Shown piece by piece: positions 1 to 8,166 of a stretch of 32,175 nt of DNA (position 1 is its first letter; each line of letters begins with the position of its first letter). The stretch covers positions 1-32,175 of the forward strand of contig JABISG010000107.1 in NCBI GenBank assembly GCA_018699955.1. Direction: 5' to 3'. This DNA comes from Planctomycetaceae bacterium (lineage in GTDB: Bacteria > Planctomycetota > Planctomycetia > Planctomycetales > Planctomycetaceae). The translations under genes were made by a program, and so were the position numbers. The notes below the pieces were generated by a model that was not told where the DNA came from, searched no databases, and saw only the letters and a program-made list of their open reading frames with translations.

Positions 1-116
1 ACGCCAGTGGCACCCATCGACTGAGGAGTGAGAACTCGCCGGAACGGCGGCGGAGACGTGTTGACCGGTTTTCATTTGGCATCACACCGTTGGTTTTTGG
101 AACTGGTTAATGACCA

Positions 117-164
117 AGCTAACCTGCCCGGCAGAACCGGGTCAGGTTCAGCGCCTTGTTAGGC
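117..164 (-). other. attC-like / palindromic element at end of small gene
   Basis: An imperfect hairpin AACCTGCCCGG (121-131) pairs with CCGGGTCAGGTT (137-148) around a 5-base loop, with one bulged base. It is flanked by AGCTAAC (117-123) and GTTAGGC (158-164). The last matches the integron attC core consensus GTTRRRY; the first matches RYYYAAC except for one base. Read on the minus strand, the stop codon of the adjacent gene lies inside GCCTAAC, as is usual for integron gene cassettes. The inner L boxes expected of a full attC do not pair, so this may be a degenerate attC, or only a hairpin acting as a weak terminator (it has no T-run). Confidence 0.35.
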
Positions 165-548
165 ATCTGTACGGAGCAAGAGTGACCGGCGTTCGCCACA
201 TTCGTCGTAATAGTAAGCCAGTTTGCGCGGTATGCAACTGATGATTGTGCCCCAGCCCGCAATCTCGAAGGCAGAAACCGCATCGTCCAGCGGCATCTCC
301 CGTCCGTCGAGTGATTCGGTGGCAGACAGCACATAACATGTCGCAGGCGCACCATGTGACTGCAACAATCCGATGACGTCTGAGTTAGACTTGAGCGGCT
401 GCGAGAATCGCAGATCGAGATCGGTGCAGTGGTTGAGGCAATCGAGAAACTTCCGCCGACGCTTGGCCGAATCGAGTGAAAGCAACCACCGAGGCCGCCG
501 GTTCGGCGTCACAAACGTTGCGATGATCGCCTCTTCCGATGGATGCAC
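159..548 (-). CDS. small conserved-looking protein of unknown function
   Basis: A 129-residue protein that starts at a GTG (546-548) with a good ribosome binding site, AGGAG, seven bases upstream. It has no signal peptide or membrane segment and looks soluble. Conspicuous features are an N-terminal MHPSEEA stretch, a basic patch (PNRRPRW and AKRRRKF), a GAPATCYVLS stretch followed by DGREMPLDDA, and a GTIISCIPRKLAYYY stretch near the end. I recall similar small uncharacterised proteins in scattered bacteria but can assign no function. It lies 122 bases downstream of pyrK on the same strand. Its TAA stop falls inside an attC-like sequence, so it may be a former mobile gene cassette. Confidence 0.75.
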   Translation of the reverse strand: MHPSEEAIIATFVTPNRRPRWLLSLDSAKRRRKFLDCLNHCTDLDLRFSQPLKSNSDVIGLLQSHGAPATCYVLSATESLDGREMPLDDAVSAFEIAGWGTIISCIPRKLAYYYDECGERRSLLLRTDA

Positions 549-670
549 TATTCAGCTCCTAACGGATGGTTTTTAGGGTCAATCTCAAATAACGTGCGCA
601 GTCTTTCCGGAAAGATAATTGTAAAATTCCTCCGGACTGCGGACGCCGTGGCCCGACCAATTTCACCGCA

Positions 671-1558
671 TCACAACAATAACTGGTCGGCGGGGAACAC
701 AGGGCCTTCGACACAGGTTCGACGGTAATCCCAATTGTCTCCGCTTTCATCTAATTTGACGCGTGTCACACAACTGAAACAGATGCCGAAACCGCACGCC
801 ATGGGGGTTTCGAGCGATAGCCAGCAGGGAACGCGTTTCTCGGCGCACAACTGTTGCGCCGCTTTCATCATCGGTTCCGGGCCGCAACAGTAAACGGCTT
901 CGGGTGCTGAATTGCTTTCGAGCGACTCGGCCAGCAATTCCGTTACGAATCCGTGATGGCCCTGCGAGCCGTCATCGGTCGATATTTTGAGATCGAGGCC
1001 ATCCATCTGGAAATCATCCAGACCGGCGAGATATTCGGCCGAGCGTGCGCCGTAACACATGGTCAACTGCTTGGCCGGCTTCGGCAATTGTCGCGGCGGG
1101 TTGCCGTATTGTTTCTGGCCGAGCGCTTCGCGGGCGACGGCAAGAAATGGGGTCTGCCCGATACCGCCGGCAACCAACGCCAGATGTTCGACATCGGGAA
1201 GCGGAAACCCGTTTCCCAATGGTCCCCACAGTTCAACCGCTTGTCCCGGTTTCCACTCGGCCATTGCCGACGTCAACTTGCCGACGGTCACGTAACCAAA
1301 ATCGATCCCCGCTTTTTGGCCGTCCTCTTCATAGACGTCGTACAACGCAAACGGTCGTCCCAGCAGCGGGTTGTCGGTACCTGGCAGGCGGACCATGAAG
1401 AACTGGCCGGGGTGAATCTGCTCGGCAATGGGGGGGCAGTGCAGCCGCAGACAATACGTGTCGCGGGCCATTTGCGTTTGCGCGACGACATGCGCCTGGT
1501 GTTGCACGGCAGAGGCGACTGCACCGGGCAACGTTGGACTGCAGACCGGTTCACCCAC
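671..1558 (-). CDS. pyrK: dihydroorotate dehydrogenase electron transfer subunit (PyrK-type FAD/2Fe-2S reductase)
   Basis: A 295-residue ferredoxin-NADP-reductase-fold protein. In the PyrK family it passes electrons from dihydroorotate dehydrogenase through FAD and a [2Fe-2S] cluster to NAD in pyrimidine synthesis. Visible features are the flavin-binding RPF at residues 68-70, the GGIG nucleotide-binding turn at 131-134, CGPEPM at 225-230, and four cluster cysteines at 255, 260, 263 and 282 in the PyrK pattern CGFGIC-x2-C. The start is GTG at 1556-1558 and overlaps the end of the rluB-like gene by 8 bases, so the two are probably translated together. No pyrD lies in the window. A related electron-transfer role is possible, but the C-terminal cysteine pattern favours PyrK. 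Confidence 0.88.
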   Translation of the reverse strand: MGEPVCSPTLPGAVASAVQHQAHVVAQTQMARDTYCLRLHCPPIAEQIHPGQFFMVRLPGTDNPLLGRPFALYDVYEEDGQKAGIDFGYVTVGKLTSAMAEWKPGQAVELWGPLGNGFPLPDVEHLALVAGGIGQTPFLAVAREALGQKQYGNPPRQLPKPAKQLTMCYGARSAEYLAGLDDFQMDGLDLKISTDDGSQGHHGFVTELLAESLESNSAPEAVYCCGPEPMMKAAQQLCAEKRVPCWLSLETPMACGFGICFSCVTRVKLDESGDNWDYRRTCVEGPVFPADQLLL

Positions 1559-2573
1559 GCTGCTTTCTCCCTTTCGACTTTTTCACAGTTGTTTTCTTTA
1601 CGGTTGTTTTTCTTGCCGTCGTTTTTTTAGCCGTTGATTTCCTGGTCGTTGAAGCTTTCGCCACCGAACCTTTTCTGGTTGAACTCTTGCCGGTTGCATT
1701 GCGGCGGCCGCGCGAGACTTGACTGTTTCCCCGTGTATCCTCGGTTGTAAGTCGCTTCCTCGATTGTCGCCTTCGGCTCGGGGGTTTCTCGCCCGGTGCT
1801 GCGACCAACTCATTCAATGCATTGAGTTCCGGAGGACGCAATTGTCGACTCTTGCCGATCCCCAATCGTCCCAGTTTGACGGGGCCGAATGTGACGCGTT
1901 TCAAATGGATGACCTTGTGTCCAACGCGGGCGAGAAGTCTGCGCAGTTCGCGATTGTGACCTTCGGTCAGTTCGATTTCGATGTACGTACTCTTTCCCTG
2001 CGACCGGATTTTCTTCACGCCTTTGGCCCGGAAGAATCCGTCGCCGAATCGCAAACCCTTGGTGAGTTGTTTGAGCGTTTCTTGAGTGGGGTTGCCTACA
2101 ACCTGGACCTGGTACCGACGGGTGACCGAGTAACGCGGGTGAGCCAGTTTGTTCGCGAGATCGCCGTCGTTGGTGATCAACAGCAGCCCTTCGCTCGCCT
2201 CGTCGAGTCGGCCGACGCTGAATAACCGTCGCTGATCGTCGGGAATCAGATTGACCGCCAGCGGCCGTCCGGTCGGATCGTTGTTGGTGCAAACGTATCC
2301 GGGCGGCTTGTTGAGCACGTAGATTCGTTTCGCTTCCGGTTTGACTCGCTCACCATCCAAACGAATGATCTGGCTCTTGGAATCGACGGTGATTCCCAGC
2401 TCGCTGCAAACCTTGCCATCGACGGTGACTCGCCCCTCAAGGATCAGCTCCTCACACTTCCGCCGCGAGGCGGCACCTGCCGAGGCGAGAAACTTCTGCA
2501 GCCGCACCGGGGCGCTGGCGGTTTCTGCGGTGTGATTGGATGAAGGATTGCGGCCGGACGCTCGAGTAGTCAT
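1551..2573 (-). CDS. rluB: 23S rRNA pseudouridine synthase, RsuA/RluB family, with lysine-rich tail
   Basis: A 340-residue enzyme converting a specific rRNA uridine to pseudouridine. Residues 23-70 form an S4 RNA-binding domain ([20 protein letters not shown]). The synthase domain holds the catalytic aspartate D124 in [12 protein letters not shown] and the family stretch [16 protein letters not shown] near residue 205. The start at 2573 (MTTRAS) was preferred over an upstream in-frame ATG at 2639, because the S4 domain already begins near residue 23; no strong ribosome binding site decides it. Residues 263-340 are an extra tail rich in Lys, Arg, Thr and Ser with repeats such as [17 protein letters not shown], resembling histone-H1-like tails and probably binding RNA. 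It is first in an operon with pyrK. Confidence 0.88.
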   Translation of the reverse strand: MTTRASGRNPSSNHTAETASAPVRLQKFLASAGAASRRKCEELILEGRVTVDGKVCSELGITVDSKSQIIRLDGERVKPEAKRIYVLNKPPGYVCTNNDPTGRPLAVNLIPDDQRRLFSVGRLDEASEGLLLITNDGDLANKLAHPRYSVTRRYQVQVVGNPTQETLKQLTKGLRFGDGFFRAKGVKKIRSQGKSTYIEIELTEGHNRELRRLLARVGHKVIHLKRVTFGPVKLGRLGIGKSRQLRPPELNALNELVAAPGEKPPSRRRQSRKRLTTEDTRGNSQVSRGRRNATGKSSTRKGSVAKASTTRKSTAKKTTARKTTVKKTTVKKSKGRKQRG

Positions 2574-3368
2574 GAGAAACCAAACTGGACATTTCATCGG
2601 AGTCGTCTGCGCGAACAATCGGGCAGATGACATGTGCAACGTCTTCCAGTGTAACGCCCCGGTTGCAAGCTGGAAACGCGCAGCGAATCGAGTTCACGAC
2701 ACAGCCGAAATCGCGTTGGCGGCGTGTTCCCGCGGCGAAAGAGATGACGATCTCCTGGATTGGGCTGAATAACCGGCACATTTTACCGCATGCGGGCATG
2801 ATGCTTACATCGGCCTGGCTATCCAATCGACGAAGTCAGCGGCTATCCACGCCGCTTTCCCGACCGTGCCGAAGCGTTGTATTACAATGTGAGTAACTTT
2901 GCCCGGTGGCGGCGTGCCGATAACAGTTCTATCCCCACGTTTCTGTGGGACGACTCCCCAACATGATCCACAACCTCTGAGTTGAAGTGGTCTCCTTCAA
3001 CGTGCCGAACGACTAGTTTGCATAGTTTGCGGCTGCGCCGAAGAACGGGTTGAGGAATTGCCGTTGGTCAAAGCCGTTCGATCTCTTCGCCACGGTTCTT
3101 GCCGAATACTGAAAACTGTCGCAATTTACGCTGATGCCGCCGGTACCCCTACAGGGCGTTTCATCAGTCCTGCTGAGCGTCGGCGGGCCAGACGATGAGC
3201 CACTGACGTTCAAGACAGCAAAAACCAGGGGAAGTGTCGATTTTACAAATTCTCAGTAAAAACACCTGAACTTACAAAAAAACCTTTCTCCTGCCGATTG
3301 TATTGGTTAGGGTTGATGTATGAGGTCAATTGCGGGGGTCAACGAACCCTTGGCGAGGTTCCAAATTT
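2574..3368. other. intergenic region between divergent genes
   Basis: This 795-base gap separates the minus-strand rluB-like gene from the plus-strand FHA gene, so it should hold promoters for both. Short ORFs here have no recognisable content. I see two small hairpins, CCCAC/GTGGG at 2934-2949 and GTTGAAG/CTTCAAC at 2981-3001, and an A/T-richer stretch at about 3235-3310 just before the FHA gene. No clear -35/-10 pair, tRNA or known RNA motif was found. Confidence 0.5.
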
Positions 3369-3923
3369 ATGGCTGTATTTCTCGTTCCCATTGAAGCCGG
3401 TCGTCCGATCGTGTTGGACAAGGCGATCGTGTTGATTGGGCGACAGGCAGACTGTGACGTCGTGCTGACGAACAGCCGCCGCGTTTCCCGCCGACATTGT
3501 TGCGTCGCGCAAGTGAACGACACATTTGTACTGCGCGACCTGGGCAGTATGAACGGTGTTCGGATCAACGGACGTCGGGTTGATTCTGAAGCCCGAATTG
3601 GTTTAGGCGACGTGGTCTCGATTGGCGATTTGGGTTTCGTGTTGCAGGGCAAAGACGTTCGTCCTCCGCAAGAGCAGCCCGGGGATCCGGTCGATAAGAC
3701 GATGGCGTTTGACGAACCTGCGGAAGCTGCCTCGCAACCGCCGATGGATCTCAGCCAGGAAATGCCGGTCGCCATCCCCGACAGCCGCGAAGAGTTCGAT
3801 GCGGTTGGCTACGCCTCGGCCGACAGCGAGCCAATGGACGACGACGAGCCACTAGACGGCGATCCCTCGGATAGCGACGAATACACGGGCCGCAATTCCC
3901 ATTTTGAGTTGCTGTCGGACTGA
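3369..3923 (+). CDS. FHA-domain protein
   Basis: A 184-residue cytoplasmic protein. Residues 18-93 form a forkhead-associated domain, which binds phosphothreonine peptides. The diagnostic residues are visible: GR at 24-25, SRRH at 40-43, and GSMNGVRING from residue 59. The C-terminal half (from about 100) is low-complexity and very acidic, with many Asp, Glu, Pro and Ser, and has no recognisable fold. The start at ATG 3369 puts the protein directly at the first FHA strand; an upstream in-frame ATG at 3330 adds an unlikely N-terminus. FHA proteins in planctomycetes usually act with Ser/Thr kinases, and one such kinase is encoded at 20386-24684, but nothing links the two directly. Confidence 0.88.
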   Translation: MAVFLVPIEAGRPIVLDKAIVLIGRQADCDVVLTNSRRVSRRHCCVAQVNDTFVLRDLGSMNGVRINGRRVDSEARIGLGDVVSIGDLGFVLQGKDVRPPQEQPGDPVDKTMAFDEPAEAASQPPMDLSQEMPVAIPDSREEFDAVGYASADSEPMDDDEPLDGDPSDSDEYTGRNSHFELLSD

Positions 3924-3956
3924 AGCATTCGACTGCCCAAAATCGAATTCATAGAT

Positions 3957-3988
3957 CCCCGGGGATGTCTGGACGTCTTCGGGGTTTT
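3957..3988 (+). terminator. intrinsic terminator after the FHA gene
   Basis: A stem of about 12 base pairs (3957-3968 with 3973-3984, three of them G-T pairs) closes a 4-base loop and is followed by TTTTGTGTTT. It lies 33 bases after the FHA stop codon and separates that gene from the yqgE/algH gene. Confidence 0.65.
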
Positions 3989-4096
3989 GTGTTTCGGCAG
4001 GCGGCTCTCGCTCCAATACCTGTTCCCGCCCGGCGTGACAGCGTATAATTCCTGCGCTTCGACAAGCAACGAAAAGTTGAGCAAAACCAGTTCGTC

Positions 4097-4132
4097 GCCG
4101 GCCGTTCTAGCGATGCCGGCTGTTCTTGCGAT
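4097..4132 (+). repeat. imperfect 18-base tandem repeat
   Basis: Two adjacent 18-base units, GCCGGCCGTTCTAGCGAT (4097-4114) and GCCGGCTGTTCTTGCGAT (4115-4132), differ at two positions and end 8 bases before the ATG of the yqgE/algH gene. They sit in its leader and could be a simple duplication or a binding site for a dimeric regulator. Confidence 0.55.
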
Positions 4133-4140
4133 GTCGTGAA

Positions 4141-4704
4141 ATGACTGAATCATTGCGTGGAAAATTTCTGATCGCTGCCCGGCATCTGCGCGACCCAAAC
4201 TTTTATAAGACGGTTGTGTTGATCGTCGAGCATGGAACCGACGGGGCGATGGGAATAGTCGTCAATCGCCCCTCATCGGTGACGGTGGCCAACGTGCTGT
4301 CGGAACATTTCGATCTGCCGGAGACGGACGATCTACTCTATTTCGGCGGGCCGGTCGAGCCTTCGCATCTCTTCATTCTTCACAATTCCGCACAATTCGA
4401 TCAGGGTGAACGTCCAGTCGTTCCCGATCTTTTTGTTGGCAGCGAAGAAGTCTTTCTGTCGATACTCCGTTCGGCAGACGATGGCGAGACGGGGCTGCAG
4501 TACCGGATTTTTTCGGGTTGCGCCGGTTGGGGGTCCGATCAGCTCGAAGGAGAACTGGAACGTGGCGACTGGCTGGTCTACCCGGCCGATTCCGTCCCCC
4601 TGTTTTGTGCCGATCCCTATGAGTTCTGGGAAAGCGTACTCGGGAAAGTCCAGCAGCTGCGAAGCATTCTTCCCCAGGATGCCGGCAACGCGGAATGGAA
4701 TTGA
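4141..4704 (+). CDS. yqgE: YqgE/AlgH family protein (UPF0301/DUF179)
   Basis: A 187-residue cytoplasmic protein spanning the whole UPF0301 fold. Family hallmarks are the N-terminal GKFLIAARHLRDPNFYKTVV, then GAMGIVVNRPS, then YFGGPV near residue 70, and the SGCAGWGSDQLEGELERGDW stretch in the C-terminal half. The biochemical function of the family is unknown; the name AlgH comes from an alginate-regulation phenotype in Pseudomonas that should not be carried over here. The start at 4141 begins directly with the family N-terminus (MTESLRG); an ATG five codons upstream adds only MRCRE. It stands alone between a terminator upstream and a convergent gene downstream. Confidence 0.9.
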   Translation: MTESLRGKFLIAARHLRDPNFYKTVVLIVEHGTDGAMGIVVNRPSSVTVANVLSEHFDLPETDDLLYFGGPVEPSHLFILHNSAQFDQGERPVVPDLFVGSEEVFLSILRSADDGETGLQYRIFSGCAGWGSDQLEGELERGDWLVYPADSVPLFCADPYEFWESVLGKVQQLRSILPQDAGNAEWN

Positions 4705-4779
4705 CACGTTGTCAGCCTGCCCATCTATAAGCAGCCCTTAGAAGGACAGCAGCGGGGAACGTAACTCTTCAAGGCAGTT

Positions 4780-5115
4780 TCAAGGGTTGTCGGCCGCCGG
4801 TTCACCGAGAATGTATGCTCCGCCCCAGTCGATCCGATTGTGCCAGTCCCGAGTGGGAATCGGCAGATCAATAAAGCCTTGGTGTATGACGTTGGAAATC
4901 GAATCAGCACTCCACATCCACCCCATTTTGATCCATGCAGGCGGCTTGTCAGGAAAGTGATGTGTGTTCCATTGAGTTGTCTGAAACGACTTGCCCGAAT
5001 CGACGCCAACCGTGGCTTCAACCCGTTTTTTCACCGTAACGTCGAAATCCTGCCGAGGCCCCTCGCAAAAGAAAACAGACGAGAGCAGAAGCATTGAACC
5101 AGCTTGTGTAAACAT
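4780..5115 (-). CDS. small hypothetical protein, possibly exported
   Basis: A 111-residue ORF with an AAGGGA-like ribosome binding site 8 bases before its ATG. The N-terminus (residues 8-18, SMLLLSSVFFC) is a short hydrophobic stretch, possibly a weak signal peptide, but it has no positive charge in front of it. The rest is rich in Trp, His, Asp and Ile, with KPPAWIKMGWMW and TRDWHNRIDWGGAYI, which looks like folded protein rather than chance translation. No family is recognised. It faces the yqgE/algH gene and is divergent from the epimerase-like gene. It could still be a spurious ORF. Confidence 0.45.
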   Translation of the reverse strand: MFTQAGSMLLLSSVFFCEGPRQDFDVTVKKRVEATVGVDSGKSFQTTQWNTHHFPDKPPAWIKMGWMWSADSISNVIHQGFIDLPIPTRDWHNRIDWGGAYILGEPAADNP

Positions 5116-5347
5116 TGCACAGTCCCTTCATGGCAGCGATACAGAATCCGTTGAGACGAAGCCTCGCCGAAATTGGGAACGGGCGAGGCTTGTATCCGAT
5201 TCGTGGTCATGCGTCAATACGTACGATTCAGCTAGCATGTGTTAAATTGTCATTATGCCGTAACGTTTTCGCTGTCTGCCACCTGCGATGTCGCGTTTCG
5301 ATTCTCATGGTCGTTTCATTTGGGAAACGTGTTTCTTGACGGAATCT

Positions 5348-6313
5348 ATGAATATCATCTCACTGCGCGACGCGACGACGAATTCCTCGGCGCGAATTGC
5401 TCCTGCGTTGGGATTCAACTGCTTCGAGTTTCGTGCGGACGTTGACGGAACGATTGTCGATGTGATCGATGCAGCGCCCGAATTCGCTGCCGGAAGCGAA
5501 CGCCCCAGCGGTCATGGCATTCCGATTCTGTTCCCGTTTCCCAGTCGCATCCAAAGTGGGCGCTACGAATGGGACGGACGCCAGTTTGAAATACCGCCGG
5601 ATGTTGTTGGTTACGATGGTACGGGTAACGCCATTCATGGCTTCTGCCTCGATCGCCCGTGGCGGGTGACGGCCGTCGGTGATCATTTTGTGGTCGGCGA
5701 GTTTCAACTCAGCGTCGATGCACCGGAGCGATTGCCGTACTGGCCCGCCGATTGTCTGATCGAAATTCGTTACGAGTTGCGCGGACCCAATTTGCGGGCC
5801 GACATTCGCATTGCCAATCCAGACGACAAGCCGCTTCCGTGGGGATTTGGGACGCATGCCTATTTTCGTCTGCCTCTTGGAGCAACGAGCAATGCGAGCC
5901 GTTGTCTGGTGGAAGTCCCGGCGGCCCAACAATGGGAACTGCAGGACTTGATTCCCAGCGGGAAGCGGATTGACGTTGCGGGCGACAAGGATCTGCGCGA
6001 AGGCGCACGGTTTGAGCGTCTGCATCTGGACGACGTCTACACGACTTTGGCTGCCGGAGAGGACTCGCTGGATTGCCTGATTATGGACGAAGAGGCGGGG
6101 ATGCAAATGCTCGAGCGCTGCGATCCCATCTTCCGCGAAATCGTGGCTTACACCCCGCCCGATCGCGATGCCGTCTGTCTCGAACCGTACACCTGCATTC
6201 CCGATGCGATCAATCTCCAGCAGCAGGGTGTCGATGCCGGTTGGCGCGTGCTGGAACCAGGCGGTGAAATCCGCACATGGGTTGAGTTTCGAGTTGGACG
6301 CATTCTTGCGTGA
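5348..6313 (+). CDS. aldose 1-epimerase family protein
   Basis: A 321-residue galactose-mutarotase-like protein that would interconvert alpha and beta anomers of an aldose or sugar phosphate. Expected active-site elements are present: His97 in AIHGFCLDRPW, His170 in GFGTHAYFRLPLG, and a glutamate near residue 279 in VCLEPYTCIPDAIN. SGHGIPILFPFPSRI near residue 54 is the usual sugar-binding start. No signal peptide is present with the start at ATG 5348, which fits the fold; an upstream in-frame ATG at 5288 adds 20 residues without family character. An SDR gene follows 79 bases later, but a palindromic repeat lies between them, so co-transcription is uncertain. Confidence 0.88.
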   Translation: MNIISLRDATTNSSARIAPALGFNCFEFRADVDGTIVDVIDAAPEFAAGSERPSGHGIPILFPFPSRIQSGRYEWDGRQFEIPPDVVGYDGTGNAIHGFCLDRPWRVTAVGDHFVVGEFQLSVDAPERLPYWPADCLIEIRYELRGPNLRADIRIANPDDKPLPWGFGTHAYFRLPLGATSNASRCLVEVPAAQQWELQDLIPSGKRIDVAGDKDLREGARFERLHLDDVYTTLAAGEDSLDCLIMDEEAGMQMLERCDPIFREIVAYTPPDRDAVCLEPYTCIPDAINLQQQGVDAGWRVLEPGGEIRTWVEFRVGRILA

Positions 6314-6321
6314 CCCAAACC

Positions 6322-6355
6322 CATCAGGCGAGCGGGGGGCGTAAGCCCCCTGATG
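6322..6355. repeat. intergenic palindrome with GTAA tetraloop (REP-like)
   Basis: GGGGGC (6335-6340) pairs with GCCCCC (6345-6350) around GTAA, a GNRA-type tetraloop, and outer arms CATCA (6322-6326) and TGATG (6351-6355) pair around a bulged GCGAGC segment. It starts 8 bases after the epimerase stop codon. No T-run follows, so a simple intrinsic terminator is less likely than a dispersed palindrome of the REP type. I recall very similar GGGGGC-GTAA-GCCCCC units between planctomycete genes but could not check this. Confidence 0.55.
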
Positions 6356-6392
6356 TGTTGGATTCAATCAACTCAAAGGGGCACAATCGACG

Positions 6393-7181
6393 ATGTTACA
6401 AATCGATTTGAGCGGGCGAGTCGCGGTGGTCACCGGCGGTGCAAGCGGGATCGGACGGGCAGCAGCCCGTTTGTTGGCACGCTGCGGTGCGAAGGTGTTT
6501 GTGGGAGATTTGCGACCGCTCGACGAGAACGCCGCGGAGTTCAGCGATCTCGGAATTGTGCAACACGCGTGCGACGTGCGCAGCGAAGCGTCGATTGCGC
6601 AGTTGATCGACAGAATAGTAGCGGAGGCCGGTCGGCTCGATATTCTCGTCAATAACGCCGGCATCGGCATGGTGAAGCAAATCGCTGACGTCAGCGAAGA
6701 GGACTGGACGGCCTGCATCGACACCAATCTCAAAGGACCGTTTTTCGGCTGCAAACATGCCGTGCGGCATATGGCATCTGGGGGTGGTGGGGCCATCGTC
6801 AACACGGCGAGCAATGCCGGATTGCTTCCCCGCGCACACGATCCGGTTTATTCCATCAGCAAGATGGCGTTGGTGGCGATGACGAAAAGCCTGGCATTGT
6901 GTCACGCCCGCGATCGGATTCGCGTCAACTGTGTTTGCCCCGGTCCAGTCGGTGACACGCGGATGATGGATGACGATCTCGAAATGGCAGCCGACCGTGA
7001 TGCGTTAGTCGCCCAGATGATTTCCGCCAGTCCGCTGGCCAAAGCGCACGAGCGAATGGAAACGCCGGAGGAAATCGCCGAGGCGATTTTGTATCTCGTC
7101 AGTGATGCCGCCACGATGGTGACCGGCACGTCGATCGCAATCGACGGCGGAAAATCACTGGGTGTTCCGCCCAACGCTTGA
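6393..7181 (+). CDS. SDR family NAD(P)-dependent oxidoreductase
   Basis: A 262-residue classical short-chain dehydrogenase/reductase with a Rossmann fold. The cofactor motif TGGASGIG is at 14-21, Asp39 after the second strand favours NAD over NADP, NNAG is at 87-90, and the catalytic residues are Ser140 and Tyr153-x3-Lys157 (YSISK). PGP near residue 184 and VTGTSIAIDGGKS near the end are standard for the family. Length and motifs are complete, so it should be active, but the substrate cannot be predicted. AAAGGGG 12 bases before the ATG may be its ribosome binding site. Confidence 0.9.
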   Translation: MLQIDLSGRVAVVTGGASGIGRAAARLLARCGAKVFVGDLRPLDENAAEFSDLGIVQHACDVRSEASIAQLIDRIVAEAGRLDILVNNAGIGMVKQIADVSEEDWTACIDTNLKGPFFGCKHAVRHMASGGGGAIVNTASNAGLLPRAHDPVYSISKMALVAMTKSLALCHARDRIRVNCVCPGPVGDTRMMDDDLEMAADRDALVAQMISASPLAKAHERMETPEEIAEAILYLVSDAATMVTGTSIAIDGGKSLGVPPNA

Positions 7182-7237
7182 ATGTCGCACCGCGTTGACG
7201 CTACTTTGGTTTCGACATTGGAAACACTTGAAGTTCT

Positions 7238-7309
7238 GTCAAAACCCTCTGTTGGCTCACAACACCCTTGGTTTTCAAGCGCGGAGTTCGCCCACAACCG
7301 AGTTTTGAC
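7238..7309. other. inverted repeat in leader of the channel gene
   Basis: Perfect 8-base arms GTCAAAAC (7238-7245) and GTTTTGAC (7302-7309) lie 56 bases apart in the 152-base gap before the channel gene. They could fold the 5' leader or serve as a spaced operator. There is nothing else to support a role. Confidence 0.3.
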
Positions 7310-7333
7310 GGAGCCTCTTCTCAAGAGTCGATC

Positions 7334-8098
7334 ATGCCCATTTTCGAGCGTCTGCCATTCTTGGGGCAATCTATGCAGCGTTATCGATTCAGCATTCTGC
7401 TGACAATGCTCCTTGCGCTGATGGTGTTTTCACCGTGCGCACTGCTGATTCGGACGCGAACGTTTCCGGAACTGGCGCCGCTGCTGGTGATGCTGTTGTT
7501 CTCGGCCGTACTTCTGAGCGCGGTGTTTGCGCTGGCGCGGCAACGCTGGACCATGATTCTTGCCGGTTCTCTGACAGGGGGAACGATAGTGGTCCAAGCG
7601 GTCAACATCGCTCTTCAACTTGAATGGTTGGCGATGCTGCAGAACGTGCTCGGGAGTGCAATGCTTGTTTTTGCGTTGGCGTTGCTGCTGCGAGCGCTGT
7701 TTCTTCAACAACGGGTCACGTTCGAGAACATCGCTGCCTCGTTGTGCGGATACCTGCTGCTCGGTGTTCTCTGGGCCAATATCTATTCGATGCTGGATCA
7801 TATTGAACCTGCTTCCTTTGTCTTGCCAACGTCGGCATTGATGGAGATTGCCGGTCGGCCGGCCGATCTGGAATTTGGATCGGAACGTACTTCCGTGGCG
7901 TTATATTTCAGCTATGTCACACTGACGACGCTCGGCTACGGCGACATCACTCCTGCGACCACGCCGGCGCGAATGTTCTGCTCGCTGGAAGCAATTTTCG
8001 GGCAGTTGTACCTCGCCGTTCTGGTGGCACGGTTAGTCGGATTACACATTGCCCATCAGTCGAATCGCGAACCGCCGCAATCGGGAACCCCATCGTAG
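7334..8098 (+). CDS. two-TM-pore type potassium channel family protein
   Basis: A 254-residue integral membrane protein. Hydrophobic segments lie at about 18-38, 46-66, 72-92, 100-121 and 134-155, followed by a pore loop and a last helix at about 210-236. The selectivity filter is TLTTLGYGDITP (residues 196-207), the form found in Ion_trans_2 potassium channels. No cytoplasmic RCK or cyclic-nucleotide domain follows, since the protein ends about 18 residues after the last helix. The start at ATG 7334 was chosen over 7268 because the longer form only adds a polar leader. A STAS protein follows 68 bases downstream on the same strand. Confidence 0.87.
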   Translation: MPIFERLPFLGQSMQRYRFSILLTMLLALMVFSPCALLIRTRTFPELAPLLVMLLFSAVLLSAVFALARQRWTMILAGSLTGGTIVVQAVNIALQLEWLAMLQNVLGSAMLVFALALLLRALFLQQRVTFENIAASLCGYLLLGVLWANIYSMLDHIEPASFVLPTSALMEIAGRPADLEFGSERTSVALYFSYVTLTTLGYGDITPATTPARMFCSLEAIFGQLYLAVLVARLVGLHIAHQSNREPPQSGTPS

Positions 8099-8166
8099 AT
8101 CGATAGTCGAACATCGTTTAACATGTTTTGACTCGTCGTCGTAACAACACCGCTGGAGAAATCAAC

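Noticed and set aside
1..108. Open frame on the plus strand ending near 108, possibly the tail of a gene from outside the window
   Set aside because: Only about 35 codons, Arg-rich and without a recognisable family; not enough to call a partial gene.
953..1630. 225-codon plus-strand ORF opposite pyrK
   Set aside because: pyrK has FAD and iron-sulfur motifs; the opposite frame is a by-product of GC-rich codon use.
2452..2826. 124-codon minus-strand ORF across the start of the rluB-like gene
   Set aside because: Its second half is an alternative frame of rluB, and its first half has no protein-like features beyond some cysteines.
5360..6367. 335-codon ORF antisense to the aldose-1-epimerase-like gene
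   Set aside because: The sense strand has all epimerase motifs; the antisense translation is low in recognisable content.
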